A stretch of DNA of 64,000 nt from JAXMCK01 sp046349395 (GTDB taxonomy: Bacteria > Pseudomonadota > Alphaproteobacteria > Geminicoccales > Geminicoccaceae). A program made the position numbers and the translations under genes. Every line of letters begins with the position of its first letter. Position 1 is the first letter of the stretch. The stretch lies in NCBI GenBank assembly GCA_046349395.1, contig JAXMCK010000007.1, forward strand, positions 434,001-498,000, given 5' to 3'. A model generated the notes under the pieces. The model searched no databases. It had not been told where the DNA came from and worked only from the letters and a program-made list of their open reading frames with translations. Of the stretch, positions 51,072 to 59,647 are shown piece after piece.

Positions 51072-52415
51072 ATGCGTCCCGTCCACGTCATCGGCGGCGG
51101 CCTCGCCGGCTCGGAGGCCGCCTGGCAGCTGGCCCGTGCCGGCGTGCCCGTCGTCCTGCACGAGATGCGGCCCGTGCGCGGGACCGACGCCCACAAGACG
51201 GCGAGCCTCGCCGAACTCGTCTGCTCCAATTCGTTCCGCTCCGACGACTGCATGACCAACGCCGTCGGCCTGCTGCACGAGGAGATGCGCCGCCTGGGCT
51301 CGCTCATCATGGCCATGGGTGACCGTCACAAGCTCCCGGCCGGCGGGGCGCTGGCCGTCGACCGCGACGCCTTCGCGGCAGCCGTGCAGGAGGCCCTGGA
51401 GTCGGAGCCCCTGGTCACGCTCCTCCGCGAGGAGGTGACCAGCCTTCCTCCAGCCGACAAAGGTCTCGCCATTGTCGCCACCGGCCCGCTCACCTCGGCA
51501 GCCCTGGCCGAGGACATCCGCCGAGCCGGCGGCGAGGCCGACCTCGCCTTCTTCGACGCCATCGCCCCGATCGTCTATCGCGACAGCGTTGATTTCGAAG
51601 TGGCCTGGTTCCAGTCGCGCTGGGACAAGCAAGGGCCGGGCGGCACCGGCAAGGACTACATCAACTGCCCGCTCGACCGGGGCCAGTACGAGGCCTTCAT
51701 CGACGCGCTGCTCGCCGGCGAGACGACCTCGTTCAAGGAGTGGGAGAAGACCACCCCTTACTTCGAGGGATGCCTGCCGATCGAGGTCATGGCCTCGCGC
51801 GGGCGGGACACACTCCGCTTCGGGCCGATGAAGCCTGTGGGACTAACCGACCCGCGGACGGGAAAGCGTGCTCATGCAGTGGTTCAGCTTCGGCAGGATA
51901 ACGCTCTGGGAACGCTCTACAACATCGTCGGATTTCAGACCAAGCTCAAACATGCCGAGCAGGTCCGGGTGTTCCGCATGATCCCGGGACTGGAGCGTGC
52001 CGAGTTCGCGCGTCTGGGCGGCCTGCACCGCAACACCTTCCTCAACTCACCTAAGCTTCTGGATCAGGAACTCCGCTTCAAGCCGCTGCCGCACCTACGT
52101 TTCGCGGGTCAGATCACCGGCTGCGAAGGCTATGTCGAAAGTGCAGCCGTCGGGCTCATGGCGGCCCGCTTCGCCGCCGCCGAGGCGAAGGGCGAGACGG
52201 CCGTACCGCCCCCGCCCGAAACGGCCCACGGCGCCATACTGGCCCACATCACCGGCGGGGCCGACGCCGAGACATTCCAGCCCATGAACGTCAACTTCGG
52301 CCTCTTCCCCCCGCCACCGGAGAAGGTGCGCAAGGAGGCCCGTAAACCGGCCATGGCGCAGCGCGCTCTGGACGCCCTCGAGCGGTGGAAGCAACTTGCG
52401 AGCGAAGCTCGATAG
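51072..52415 (+). CDS. trmFO: tRNA (uracil-54-C5)-methyltransferase, folate-dependent TrmFO
   Basis: 447 residues with a GGAGGTGG site. The FAD-binding start is VHVIGGGLAGSEAAWQLARAGVPVVLHEMRP, followed by the invariant LAELVCSNSFRSD with the catalytic-area cysteine (E-L-V-C-S-N-S). Later hallmarks are YINCPLDRGQYEAFIDAL, FEGCLPIEVMASRG with the second active cysteine, TLRFGPMKPVGL and GCEGYVESAAVGLMAAR. It makes ribothymidine at position 54 of tRNA using methylenetetrahydrofolate and FADH2. Full length. Confidence 0.97.
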   Translation: MRPVHVIGGGLAGSEAAWQLARAGVPVVLHEMRPVRGTDAHKTASLAELVCSNSFRSDDCMTNAVGLLHEEMRRLGSLIMAMGDRHKLPAGGALAVDRDAFAAAVQEALESEPLVTLLREEVTSLPPADKGLAIVATGPLTSAALAEDIRRAGGEADLAFFDAIAPIVYRDSVDFEVAWFQSRWDKQGPGGTGKDYINCPLDRGQYEAFIDALLAGETTSFKEWEKTTPYFEGCLPIEVMASRGRDTLRFGPMKPVGLTDPRTGKRAHAVVQLRQDNALGTLYNIVGFQTKLKHAEQVRVFRMIPGLERAEFARLGGLHRNTFLNSPKLLDQELRFKPLPHLRFAGQITGCEGYVESAAVGLMAARFAAAEAKGETAVPPPPETAHGAILAHITGGADAETFQPMNVNFGLFPPPPEKVRKEARKPAMAQRALDALERWKQLASEAR

Positions 52416-52440
52416 TGCCTTGCCAAGCTGCAACAAATCG

Positions 52441-52482
52441 CTACAGTTCGTGGTACGGCCACGTGGCGCCCACAAACTGTAG
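52441..52482. promoter_or_regulatory. 42-bp nested dyad between trmFO and minC
   Basis: Outer arms CTACAGTTCGTGG (52441-52453) and CCACAAACTGTAG (52470-52482) are inverted repeats with one mismatch in 13. Nearly concentric with them is a perfect 10-bp palindrome, GCCACGTGGC (52458-52467). It starts 26 nt after the trmFO stop and lies 68 nt before minC. It could be an operator for the min operon or a trmFO transcript-end hairpin. Confidence 0.55.
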
Positions 52483-52550
52483 GGTCATGATACCCTCCGC
52501 CCGGCCGTAGCGGTCCTTCCAACGATCCCGTCGCACGACAGAGGAACCGG

Positions 52551-53315
52551 GTGCAGAGCACTGTGGTATCGGCGTCGGCCAACCCGCCCCGCACGACCCC
52601 GTTTCAGGTCCGCGGCGCGATGCAGACGCTGCTCTCGCTGCGGGTGATCGCACCGGACGACCCCAACTTCTTCCCGTTGCTGGTCGACAAGATCGCGCAC
52701 TCGCCGGACTTCTTCCGTTCGGCACCCCTCCTGCTCGACCTCGGCGCTTTGCCCGACGACCTCGACCTGAACCTGTCGGGCTTCGTCGCCGAGCTTCGTG
52801 CCCACCGCTTGGCACCCGTCGGCGTGCAGAATGCGTCGGCGCACTGGACGGAGGCGGCTGCCGCCCTCGGCCTGCCGAAGTTCGCCGCGGGGGGCACACC
52901 GGCCGAGGCCAAGCCGGCCGCACCCGAGCGCAAGCCGGCGCCGGTCCCGAAGGCCGAGGCCGCCCCGCCCCCGCCGGCGCCGTCGCGTGGCCCGGCGATG
53001 GTGCTGCGCGAACCGGTCCGGGGCGGACAGCAGATCATCACCGACGGCGATCTCGTCGTGCTGGCGGCCGTCGGCCACGGTGCCGAGCTTGCGGCCGCCG
53101 GTCACATCCATGTCTACGGCGTCCTGCGGGGCCGGGCCTTCGCGGGGATCGAGGGGGATGAGAACGCGATGATCTTCACGGACGACCTCCAGGCCGAATT
53201 GCTGTCCATCGCCGGGGTCCATATGGTGAACGAGGAGATCGGGAAGGCCCATCTCGGCAAGCGCGTGCGCTGCCGGCTGGACGCCGACCGCCTGATCCTC
53301 CAGGCCGGAGCCTGA
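52551..53315 (+). CDS. minC: Septum site-determining protein MinC
   Basis: 254 residues with a GTG start behind AGAGGAA. The N-terminal domain (about 1-110) is of the FtsZ-inhibiting type: FQVRGAMQTLLSLRVIAPDDPNFFPLLVDKIAHSPDFFRSAPLLLDLGAL. A proline/alanine/lysine-rich linker spans about 110-145. The C-terminal beta-helix domain begins VLREPVRGGQQIITDGDLVVLAAVGHGAELAAAGHIHVYGVLRGRAFAGIEGD, containing the R-S/G-G-Q and G-R-x2-A-G motifs for MinD contact. It blocks FtsZ rings at the poles. First gene of minCDE. Confidence 0.95.
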   Translation: MQSTVVSASANPPRTTPFQVRGAMQTLLSLRVIAPDDPNFFPLLVDKIAHSPDFFRSAPLLLDLGALPDDLDLNLSGFVAELRAHRLAPVGVQNASAHWTEAAAALGLPKFAAGGTPAEAKPAAPERKPAPVPKAEAAPPPPAPSRGPAMVLREPVRGGQQIITDGDLVVLAAVGHGAELAAAGHIHVYGVLRGRAFAGIEGDENAMIFTDDLQAELLSIAGVHMVNEEIGKAHLGKRVRCRLDADRLILQAGA

Positions 53316-53380
53316 GGCCCATGAGCGAAGCCGCCGTCGCCTCCTCCGAGTCCAATGTCGTGAGCTTCAGGAGGAACCCC

Positions 53381-54196
53381 TTGTCGAAGGTCATCGTCGT
53401 CACGTCCGGCAAGGGGGGCGTCGGGAAGACCACATCCGCCGCCGCTATCGCCACCGGTCTCGCCATGCAGGGCAAGAAGACGGTGGTGATCGACTTCGAC
53501 GTCGGCCTGCGCAACCTCGACCTGATCATGGGCTGCGAACGCCGCGTGGTGTTCGACTTCATCAACGTGATCAACGACGGGATCCGGCTGAACCAGGCGC
53601 TGATCAAGGACAAGCGGGTCGAAAACCTCTCGATCCTGCCGACGTCCCAGACGCGCGACAAGGATGCGCTCAGCCACGAGGGTGTGGAGAAGGTCCTCGA
53701 CGAGCTGCGCCAGGACTTCGACTACATCGTCTGCGACAGCCCGGCCGGCATCGAGAAGGGCGCGCAGATGGCGCTCTACTTCGCCGACGAGGCGATCGTC
53801 GTCACCAACCCCGAGGTCTCGTCCGTCCGCGACAGCGACCGGATCATCGGCATCCTCAACAGCCGCTCGCGCCGTGCCGAGCGCGGCGAGGATCCGGTGA
53901 AGCAGCACCTTCTCCTCACCCGCTACGATCTCGACCGGGTGCAGAAGGGCGAGATGCTGAAGCTCGAGGACGTACTCGAGATCCTGGCGATCCCGGTGCT
54001 CGGCGTCATCCCACAGGACGATGCGGTTCTCCAAGCCTCGAACGTCGGCATGCCGGTGACCCTCGACGAGAAGTCGAAGGCGGCGCAGGCCTACACGGAC
54101 GCCGTGAAGCGTCTCATCGGCGAGCAGCTCGAGCTGCGGTTCACCGCACCCCAGAAGCGCGGTCTCGTCGGTTGGCTGCTGAGGAGGAGCGCGTGA
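53381..54196 (+). CDS. minD: Septum site-determining ATPase MinD
   Basis: 271 residues from the TTG at 53381, preferred because AGGAGG lies 6 nt upstream and the protein then begins S-K-V-I-V-V-T-S-G-K-G-G-V-G-K-T-T exactly as MinD usually does. An in-frame ATG at 53321 would add 20 residues unlike the family and has no good ribosome-binding site. The deviant Walker A GKGGVGKTT, the D-F-D-V-G-L-R-N-L-D switch, Walker B-like DYIVCDSPAGIE and the C-terminal membrane-targeting helix KRGLVGWLLRR are present. It recruits MinC to membranes and is released by MinE. Confidence 0.95.
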   Translation: MSKVIVVTSGKGGVGKTTSAAAIATGLAMQGKKTVVIDFDVGLRNLDLIMGCERRVVFDFINVINDGIRLNQALIKDKRVENLSILPTSQTRDKDALSHEGVEKVLDELRQDFDYIVCDSPAGIEKGAQMALYFADEAIVVTNPEVSSVRDSDRIIGILNSRSRRAERGEDPVKQHLLLTRYDLDRVQKGEMLKLEDVLEILAIPVLGVIPQDDAVLQASNVGMPVTLDEKSKAAQAYTDAVKRLIGEQLELRFTAPQKRGLVGWLLRRSA

Positions 54197-54468
54197 GACT
54201 CCTCGACCTCTTCATGGGTTCTCGGCGGAACGCCTCCGCCGAGACGGCGAAGAACAGGCTCCAAGTGCTGGTGAGCTACGACCGCGAGGCGATCGCCCGG
54301 CCGGACTTCCTTGCCCTGATGCAAAAGGAGCTGCTGGAGGTCGTGCGCAAATACGTGCCGATCGACACCAACAAGGTGTCCGTCGACATCGACCGGCGCG
54401 ACGACATCTCGCTGCTCGAGGTCAATATCGAGCTGCCGGCGCAGATGGCGCGTCCGCAACTCGTCTAG
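54193..54468 (+). CDS. minE: Cell division topological specificity factor MinE
   Basis: 91 residues from the GTG at 54193, which overlaps the minD stop (GTGA) and has AGGAGG 7 nt upstream; the open frame back to 54172 is not used. The N-terminus R-L-L-D-L-F is the membrane-binding amphipathic helix of MinE, followed by AKNRLQVLVSYDR, the anti-MinCD region. The C-terminal domain (ISLLEVNIELP) gives dimerisation. MinE stimulates MinD ATPase and drives the pole-to-pole oscillation. Last gene of the operon. Confidence 0.96.
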   Translation: MRLLDLFMGSRRNASAETAKNRLQVLVSYDREAIARPDFLALMQKELLEVVRKYVPIDTNKVSVDIDRRDDISLLEVNIELPAQMARPQLV

Positions 54469-54474
54469 GATGAA

Positions 54475-54500
54475 CCGGGCCGCGCCCTTGCGCGGTCCGG
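54475..54500 (+). terminator. GC-rich hairpin after minE
   Basis: The arms 54475-54485 and 54490-54500 pair over 11 bp in RNA (one G-U), with a CCTT loop, starting 7 nt after the minE stop. There is no T tract. It probably marks the end of the minCDE transcript. Confidence 0.55.
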
Positions 54501-54593
54501 CGTTACCGACGGACGGCCCCCGGCGAGATCGCCGAGTTCTCACCGTTCCGTCACAAGCGGCAGCTACCGAGCTCCCCAACACGGGAGATCCGA

Positions 54594-56828
54594 ATGCCGC
54601 GCAATGCCGTTATTCTGCCGACGACAGCACTTCTGGCTATGTCTGCCGCTCCGCTCATGGCGGCCGATGGCCCGTATTTCGAGCGCGTGGCGACGCTGCC
54701 CGTCTACGCGACGCTGCCGGAAGGCGCCGACCCAAAGACGCAGACCTCGGCCGAGATCATCACCGCGACGCCCGACGGGAATCTACTCGTCTTCACCGAC
54801 AGCCCGGGCAAGCGCATCGGCTTCGTCGACATCGTCGATCCGGCGGCAACCAAGCCCGCCGGCTCGCTGGCGATGGGCGGCGAGCCGACATCGGCGACGG
54901 TCGTGGGCGGCACCGTCCTCGTCGCCGTCAACACTTCCCCGAGCAAGGCGGCACCCACCGGCCATGTGGCCGTCGTCGACCTCGCCGGACGTTCGATCGC
55001 TGCCACCTGCGACGTGAAGGGCCAGCCGGACTCGGTAGCGGCCAGCAAAGACGGCAAGTTCCTCGTCGTGGCGGTCGAGAACGAGCGCGACGAGGACCTG
55101 AACGACGGCGCCCTGCCGCAGCTGCCGGCGGGTCACATCGCCATCTTCGACCTCGGCGCTGACGGGCACCCGACCAACTGCGACGCGGTACGTATCGTCG
55201 ACGTCACGGGCCTGGCGCAGGTGACGCCCGAGGATCCGGAGCCCGAGTTCGTTGACGTCAATGCGGCTGGCGTGGCCGCGGTCACGCTGCAGGAGAACAA
55301 CCACGTGGTCCTCGTCGACCTCGCCACCGGCAATGTGACGGGCAATTTCACCGCGGGCACGGTCGACCTCGATCACATCGACACCGACGACGACAAGATC
55401 ATCGCCGGCACCGGACAGCTGAGGGACGTGCCGCGCGAGCCCGACGCGATCGGCTGGCTCGGCGACGACCGGGTCGTGACGGCCAACGAGGGCGACTACA
55501 AAGGTGGTAGCCGCGGCTTCACGATCTTCGACACGAGCGGCAAGGTCTTGTTCGACTCCGGCAACGAACTCGAGCACATGGCGATGCGCAACGGGCACTA
55601 CCCCGTGAAGCGGGCCAAGTCGAAGGGTGTGGAGCCCGAGGGCATCGAGGTCGCGACCTTCGGCGATCAGCGACTCTTCTTCGTCAATGCCGAGCGCGGC
55701 AACTTCGTCGCCGTCTATGTCGACAAGGGTGCATATGCGGCACCGGAGTTCCTGCAGTTCCTGCCGACTGGCGTCGGTCCCGAGGGCACCATCGCCATTC
55801 CGAGCCGCGATCTCTACGTCGTCGCCAACGAAGCCGACGAGCCCGACGACAATCTCCGCTCGACGATCAGCATCTTCCGCCGCGGTGCGGCAGCACCCGC
55901 CTACCCGACCCTTGTTTCCGACGACGACCCGGCGACGGGTGCCCCCATCGGCTGGGGTGCCCTTTCCGGCCTCGCCATGGACCCCGCCACGCCTGGCCGT
56001 CTCTACGCCGTCAGCGATAGCTACTACGGCACGTCCCGCATCTACACCATCGACACGACGAGCGCGCCGGCGCGGATCACGGACTATGTCGAACTCGTCA
56101 AGGACGGTAAGCCCGTTGCCTACGACGCCGAGGGCATTGCGCTCAAGGCGGGCGGCGGTTTCTGGATCGCGTCGGAAGGCAATCCCGAGAGCAAGAATCC
56201 ACTCACGAAGAGCAATCTGCTCCTCGCGGTGGCGGGCGACGGGACGGTCGAGCAGGAGATCGCGCTGCCGGCAGCACTCGCCGAGCAGGCGGGCCGGTTC
56301 GGTTTCGAGGGTGTCGCCACCTGGGGCGAGGGTGACGCTCAGAAGGTGAGTCTCGCCGTGCAGCGGCCCTGGAAGGACGATCCCGAGAACACGACCAAGC
56401 TCGCCGTCTACGATCCCGCGGCGAAGAGCTGGACGTTCCTGCGCTACCAGTTGGAAGCGCCCTCGTCTCCGGCCGGCGGCTGGGTCGGCCTGTCCGAGAT
56501 CGTGGCCCTCGGCGGTGACCGCTTCGCCCTCATCGAGCGTGACAACCAGCCCGGCGCCGATGCGGCCTTCAAGAGCGTCACGGTGGTGTCGCTGGCCGGG
56601 GTCGAGCCGAAGCCCTACGGCGATGATCTCCCTACAGTGGCGAAGACCGTCGCCATCGATCTCCTGCCGGCGATGCGCGCGACGGCCGGTTGGATCAGCG
56701 ACAAGCCGGAGGGCCTCGCCGTCCTGGCCGACGGCGAGGTGATCGCCGTCACCGACAATGACGGCGTGGACGGTGCCTCGGGCGAGACGCTGCTGCTGCG
56801 GCTGGGGAAGCTGCCGGCGACGAACTGA
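54594..56828 (+). CDS. Secreted phytase-like esterase / beta-propeller protein
   Basis: 744 residues. A Sec signal ends near residue 24 (L-M-A-A-D). The first 430 residues look like a beta-propeller of repeated V-x-V-x-D strands (GKRIGFVDIVDP, GHVAVVDLAGR, NNHVVLVDLATG). The segment from about 440 to the end resembles the esterase-like activity of phytase domain: GALSGLAMDPATPGRLYAVSDSYYGTSRIYTID, AYDAEGIALKAGGGFWIASEG, GFEGVATWGEG, and late SDKPEGLAVLADGEVIAVTDNDG. Several acidic loops may bind calcium. It probably acts on phosphate esters or a similar ligand in the periplasm. Single gene after minE. Confidence 0.85.
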   Translation: MPRNAVILPTTALLAMSAAPLMAADGPYFERVATLPVYATLPEGADPKTQTSAEIITATPDGNLLVFTDSPGKRIGFVDIVDPAATKPAGSLAMGGEPTSATVVGGTVLVAVNTSPSKAAPTGHVAVVDLAGRSIAATCDVKGQPDSVAASKDGKFLVVAVENERDEDLNDGALPQLPAGHIAIFDLGADGHPTNCDAVRIVDVTGLAQVTPEDPEPEFVDVNAAGVAAVTLQENNHVVLVDLATGNVTGNFTAGTVDLDHIDTDDDKIIAGTGQLRDVPREPDAIGWLGDDRVVTANEGDYKGGSRGFTIFDTSGKVLFDSGNELEHMAMRNGHYPVKRAKSKGVEPEGIEVATFGDQRLFFVNAERGNFVAVYVDKGAYAAPEFLQFLPTGVGPEGTIAIPSRDLYVVANEADEPDDNLRSTISIFRRGAAAPAYPTLVSDDDPATGAPIGWGALSGLAMDPATPGRLYAVSDSYYGTSRIYTIDTTSAPARITDYVELVKDGKPVAYDAEGIALKAGGGFWIASEGNPESKNPLTKSNLLLAVAGDGTVEQEIALPAALAEQAGRFGFEGVATWGEGDAQKVSLAVQRPWKDDPENTTKLAVYDPAAKSWTFLRYQLEAPSSPAGGWVGLSEIVALGGDRFALIERDNQPGADAAFKSVTVVSLAGVEPKPYGDDLPTVAKTVAIDLLPAMRATAGWISDKPEGLAVLADGEVIAVTDNDGVDGASGETLLLRLGKLPATN

Positions 56829-56832
56829 GCGC

Positions 56833-57990
56833 TCAGGTGCAGGCGGCGCGGACCAGGCGTTCCAGGAACGCGTCGCACGCATCGAGTTGGCTCTGCTCGA
56901 TATACTCGTCGGGCTTGTGGGCGACCCGGATGTCGCCTGGGCCCAGCACGACCGAGGGAATCTGTCGGCTCTGGTACCAGCCGGCCTCGGTGCCGAAGGC
57001 GACCTTCCCGGCTTCCGCCCCGCCGGCGAGCTCTCGGCACAGCTGCAGGAAGCGGTCGGCCGGATCGGCGGCCAAGCCCGGATAGGCCTGGATGGCCTCG
57101 AACCTGATGTCCGCCTCGGGTGCGATCTCGCGCATGCCGGGCAGCAGCGTGCTGAGCGCCCAGGCCTCGACGTCGGCGACGAGCGCTTTCGCCTCGACGC
57201 CGGGAATCGAGCGGAACTCGAACTCGAAGGTGCAGGCGGCCGGTATGACGTTGAGCTGACCACCGCCCTCGATCCGCCCGATGCTGCTCGTCGTCCAGCA
57301 CGGGTCGAAACCGTGGGCGTGCGGCCCCTCCCGGCGCATCCGCTCGCCCAAGCTCTGCACGTGGCAAACGATCTCGGCGGCGATGGCGACCGCGTTCACC
57401 GCCCGGTCGGTCAGCGCCGAATGGCCGGGGCGTCCGGTCACCGTGCAACGCGCCGCCGCCTTGCCCTTGTGGGCGTCGACCGGCTGCATGAGCGTGGGCT
57501 CTCCCACGAGGCAGCCCCAGGGCCGCTTGGGGAGCAGATCGGCCATCGCGTCCAGAAGATGCGGCACGCCGAGGCAGCCGATCTCCTCGTCGTAGGAGAA
57601 GGCCAGCGTCACCGGTGCCGTCAGGCCCATCTTCTGCAGCGTCGGGACGAGCGTCATCGCCGAGGCCAGAAAGCCCTTCATGTCCGCCGAGCCGCGGCCG
57701 TAGAGGCGACCGTCCTTCCGCCAAGTTGTGAAGGGGTCGTTCGTCCAAGCCTGCCCCTCGGTCGGCACCACGTCCATGTGCCCCGAGAGCACGATGCCCG
57801 GGCGGTCCGCTGGACCGACCGTCGCGAGAACCGCCGCCTTCTGGCCGTCGGGACTTGGAACCCGGTGTGCCGTCACGCCGAGGCCGGCGAGATAGTCTTC
57901 GACGAAGTCGGCGATCGGCAGGTTCGACCGATCGCTGATGCTGGGAAAGGCGATCAGGCGCTCGAGCAGGTCGGCAGTGGCGCTGGACAA
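56833..57990 (-). CDS. argE: Acetylornithine deacetylase (M20 family)
   Basis: 385 residues. Di-zinc ligands are visible: His in SGHMDVVPTEG, bridging Asp in GRGSADMKGF, Glu-Glu in SYDEEIGCLG, Glu in GEPTLMQP, and the last His in HKPDEYIE. The dimerisation domain starts KGKAAARCTVTGRPGHSAL. The whole length and motifs match ArgE, which releases ornithine from N-acetylornithine, although related M20 deacylases have the same motifs. It is convergent with the phytase-like gene (4 nt between stops). Confidence 0.9.
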   Translation of the reverse strand: MSSATADLLERLIAFPSISDRSNLPIADFVEDYLAGLGVTAHRVPSPDGQKAAVLATVGPADRPGIVLSGHMDVVPTEGQAWTNDPFTTWRKDGRLYGRGSADMKGFLASAMTLVPTLQKMGLTAPVTLAFSYDEEIGCLGVPHLLDAMADLLPKRPWGCLVGEPTLMQPVDAHKGKAAARCTVTGRPGHSALTDRAVNAVAIAAEIVCHVQSLGERMRREGPHAHGFDPCWTTSSIGRIEGGGQLNVIPAACTFEFEFRSIPGVEAKALVADVEAWALSTLLPGMREIAPEADIRFEAIQAYPGLAADPADRFLQLCRELAGGAEAGKVAFGTEAGWYQSRQIPSVVLGPGDIRVAHKPDEYIEQSQLDACDAFLERLVRAACT

Positions 57991-58119
57991 GCGGATACCT
58001 CGTCATGGGCGACGTGGCGCGAGGATAAGGCCGGCGCCGCACGGCCGTCACGCCTCTGTCGCAATCGAAGGGGCCGGAGCTAGTTTGAGGCGGAGTTCGA
58101 CTTCCGGGATGGTCGCCGC

Positions 58120-59091
58120 ATGCGCCGCGTTCTCCTGCCACTGCTCCTCGTGCTGCTCTCGACGAAGGCGCAGGCAGCGCCCAAGGACGTGATCGCCGCC
58201 GTCCTCGGGCTACGGAGCGAAGTGCCCGGCGACGCCCGCACCGCGGACACGCTGGGCCGGGAGCGGGCCGGCTCCGGCATCGTCATCGACGGCGGCGGGC
58301 TCGTCCTCACCATCGGCTATCTCATCCTCGAAGCCTCATCGGTCGACCTGTTCGATGCGGCGGGCAAGCGAATCCCGGCCGAGGTCGTCGGCTACGATCA
58401 CGAGACCGGGCTCGGTCTCGTGCGGGCGACGGTGCCGCTCCCTGGCATCACGCCGGTACCCCTCGGCGACAGCGACGTGGTTGCGATCGGGGATCCGCTG
58501 CTGGTGCTCTCCAGGGCCCCGGAACTCGGCGGCCGCGAGGCGAAGCTGGTCGATCGGCGCGACTACACCGGCTACTGGGAGTATCTGCTGCCGCGAGCGC
58601 TCTTCACCTCGCCGCAGCATGCCGAGTTCGGCGGTGCCGCCCTCATCGACCGAGAGGGCCGTCTGGTCGGCGTCGGCTCGTTGCGGGTTCCCGATGCCGC
58701 CGGGCCCGGCATCGAGTCGCCGGGCAACATGTTCGTGCCCGTCGACGCGTTGAAGCCGATCATGGGCGACCTCATCGCCTTCGGACGGCGGCAGAGTGCC
58801 GGACGGCCGTGGCTCGGCGTCATCAGCCACGAGATGGACGGGCATGTCGTCATCGTCGACGTCGCGAAGGGAAGTCCTGCAGCGGCGGCCGGCCTTGCGC
58901 AGGGTGATCTCGTTCTCGCCGTAGGGGGGCGGGACGTCGGCACGCTTGCGGAGTTCTATGAGAGAATCTGGTCTCTCGGGGCCCCGGGCGTCCGCGTGCC
59001 GCTGCGCGTGCTGCGGCAGGATCGCGTGCTCGAGATCGAGAGCGGCTCCATCGACCGCCTGCGGTGGCTGAAGCTGGACCAGACCTACTGA
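58120..59091 (+). CDS. HtrA-like trypsin-fold protein with PDZ domain, catalytic triad lost
   Basis: 323 residues. Sec signal about 1-19. Residues 45-210 follow the S1C (DegP/HtrA) fold: GSGIVIDGGGLVLT, then AEVVGYDHETGLGLVRA, then FGGAALIDREGRLVGVGS. Aligned to DegP, the histidine (T-N-N-H-V-V) is Tyr67, the aspartate (S-D-I-A-L) is Gly97 and the serine (G-N-S-G-G) is Phe170, so all three catalytic residues are missing. A PDZ domain (about 228-315) is intact: PWLGV, GSPAAAAGLAQGDLVLAVGGRDV. Likely a periplasmic peptide-binding or chaperone-like pseudoprotease. Confidence 0.85.
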   Translation: MRRVLLPLLLVLLSTKAQAAPKDVIAAVLGLRSEVPGDARTADTLGRERAGSGIVIDGGGLVLTIGYLILEASSVDLFDAAGKRIPAEVVGYDHETGLGLVRATVPLPGITPVPLGDSDVVAIGDPLLVLSRAPELGGREAKLVDRRDYTGYWEYLLPRALFTSPQHAEFGGAALIDREGRLVGVGSLRVPDAAGPGIESPGNMFVPVDALKPIMGDLIAFGRRQSAGRPWLGVISHEMDGHVVIVDVAKGSPAAAAGLAQGDLVLAVGGRDVGTLAEFYERIWSLGAPGVRVPLRVLRQDRVLEIESGSIDRLRWLKLDQTY

Positions 59092-59156
59092 GGTGCAGCA
59101 GCTGCGCTCGTAAGGCGCAACTTGCCCGCATCTCGCGTAAGGGTAAAAGAGTGGTC

Positions 59157-59627
59157 ATGAGATACAAAATTGCTGCCCTGTTTCTCGCCGTCTTTCCGTG
59201 TGCCGTGCACGCCGACGAAGTCGGCGAGTTCACGAACGACTGGATGGGCAACGGCATCGTCGTCGAATCGATCGCCGATCCCAAGGTCGACGGCGTCACC
59301 TGCTGGGTCAGCCATTTCTCGCGCGGCATGCTCGACCGGCTGCAGAAGGGCAACTGGTTCGAGGATCCGTCGAACGCGACCATCACCTGTTCGCAGAGCG
59401 GGCCGATCGTCATCGGCGACATCGAAAAGGGGAAGGACGGCGAGGACGTCTTCTCCGAGCGCAAGAGCCTGATCTTCAAGAGCATCGGCGTGCGGCGGCT
59501 GTTCGACAGCCAGAACCAGAGCCTGCTCTATGTCGTCTACAGCCGGCAGATCACCGAAGGATCGGCGAAGATGGACATGAGCAGCATCTCGCTGCAGGGC
59601 CAGAACGTGACCTGGAAGAATCCGTAA
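59157..59627 (+). CDS. creA: CreA family protein
   Basis: 156 residues from the ATG at 59157; the frame extends to 59064 but overlaps the previous gene. Signal peptide about 1-17. The CreA pattern covers the mature protein: VGEFTNDWMGNGIVVESIADPKVDGVTCWVSHFSRG, DPSNATITCSQSGPI, EDVFSERKSLIFKSIGVRRLFDSQNQSLLYVVYSRQITEGSAKMDMSSISL. Two cysteines may form a disulfide. CreA proteins are periplasmic and of unknown function. It likely shares a transcript with the next two small secreted proteins. Confidence 0.92.
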   Translation: MRYKIAALFLAVFPCAVHADEVGEFTNDWMGNGIVVESIADPKVDGVTCWVSHFSRGMLDRLQKGNWFEDPSNATITCSQSGPIVIGDIEKGKDGEDVFSERKSLIFKSIGVRRLFDSQNQSLLYVVYSRQITEGSAKMDMSSISLQGQNVTWKNP

Positions 59628-59647
59628 GAGGGGGAGAGCGGGGGACG

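Noticed and set aside
54783..57263. Long minus-strand open frame opposite the phytase-like gene
   Set aside because: High GC keeps antisense frames open. The translation is low-complexity with no domain, while the plus-strand frame has a signal peptide and family motifs. The same applies at 24948-26597, 27842-29470, 35677-37050, 39052-40506 and 47409-48737.
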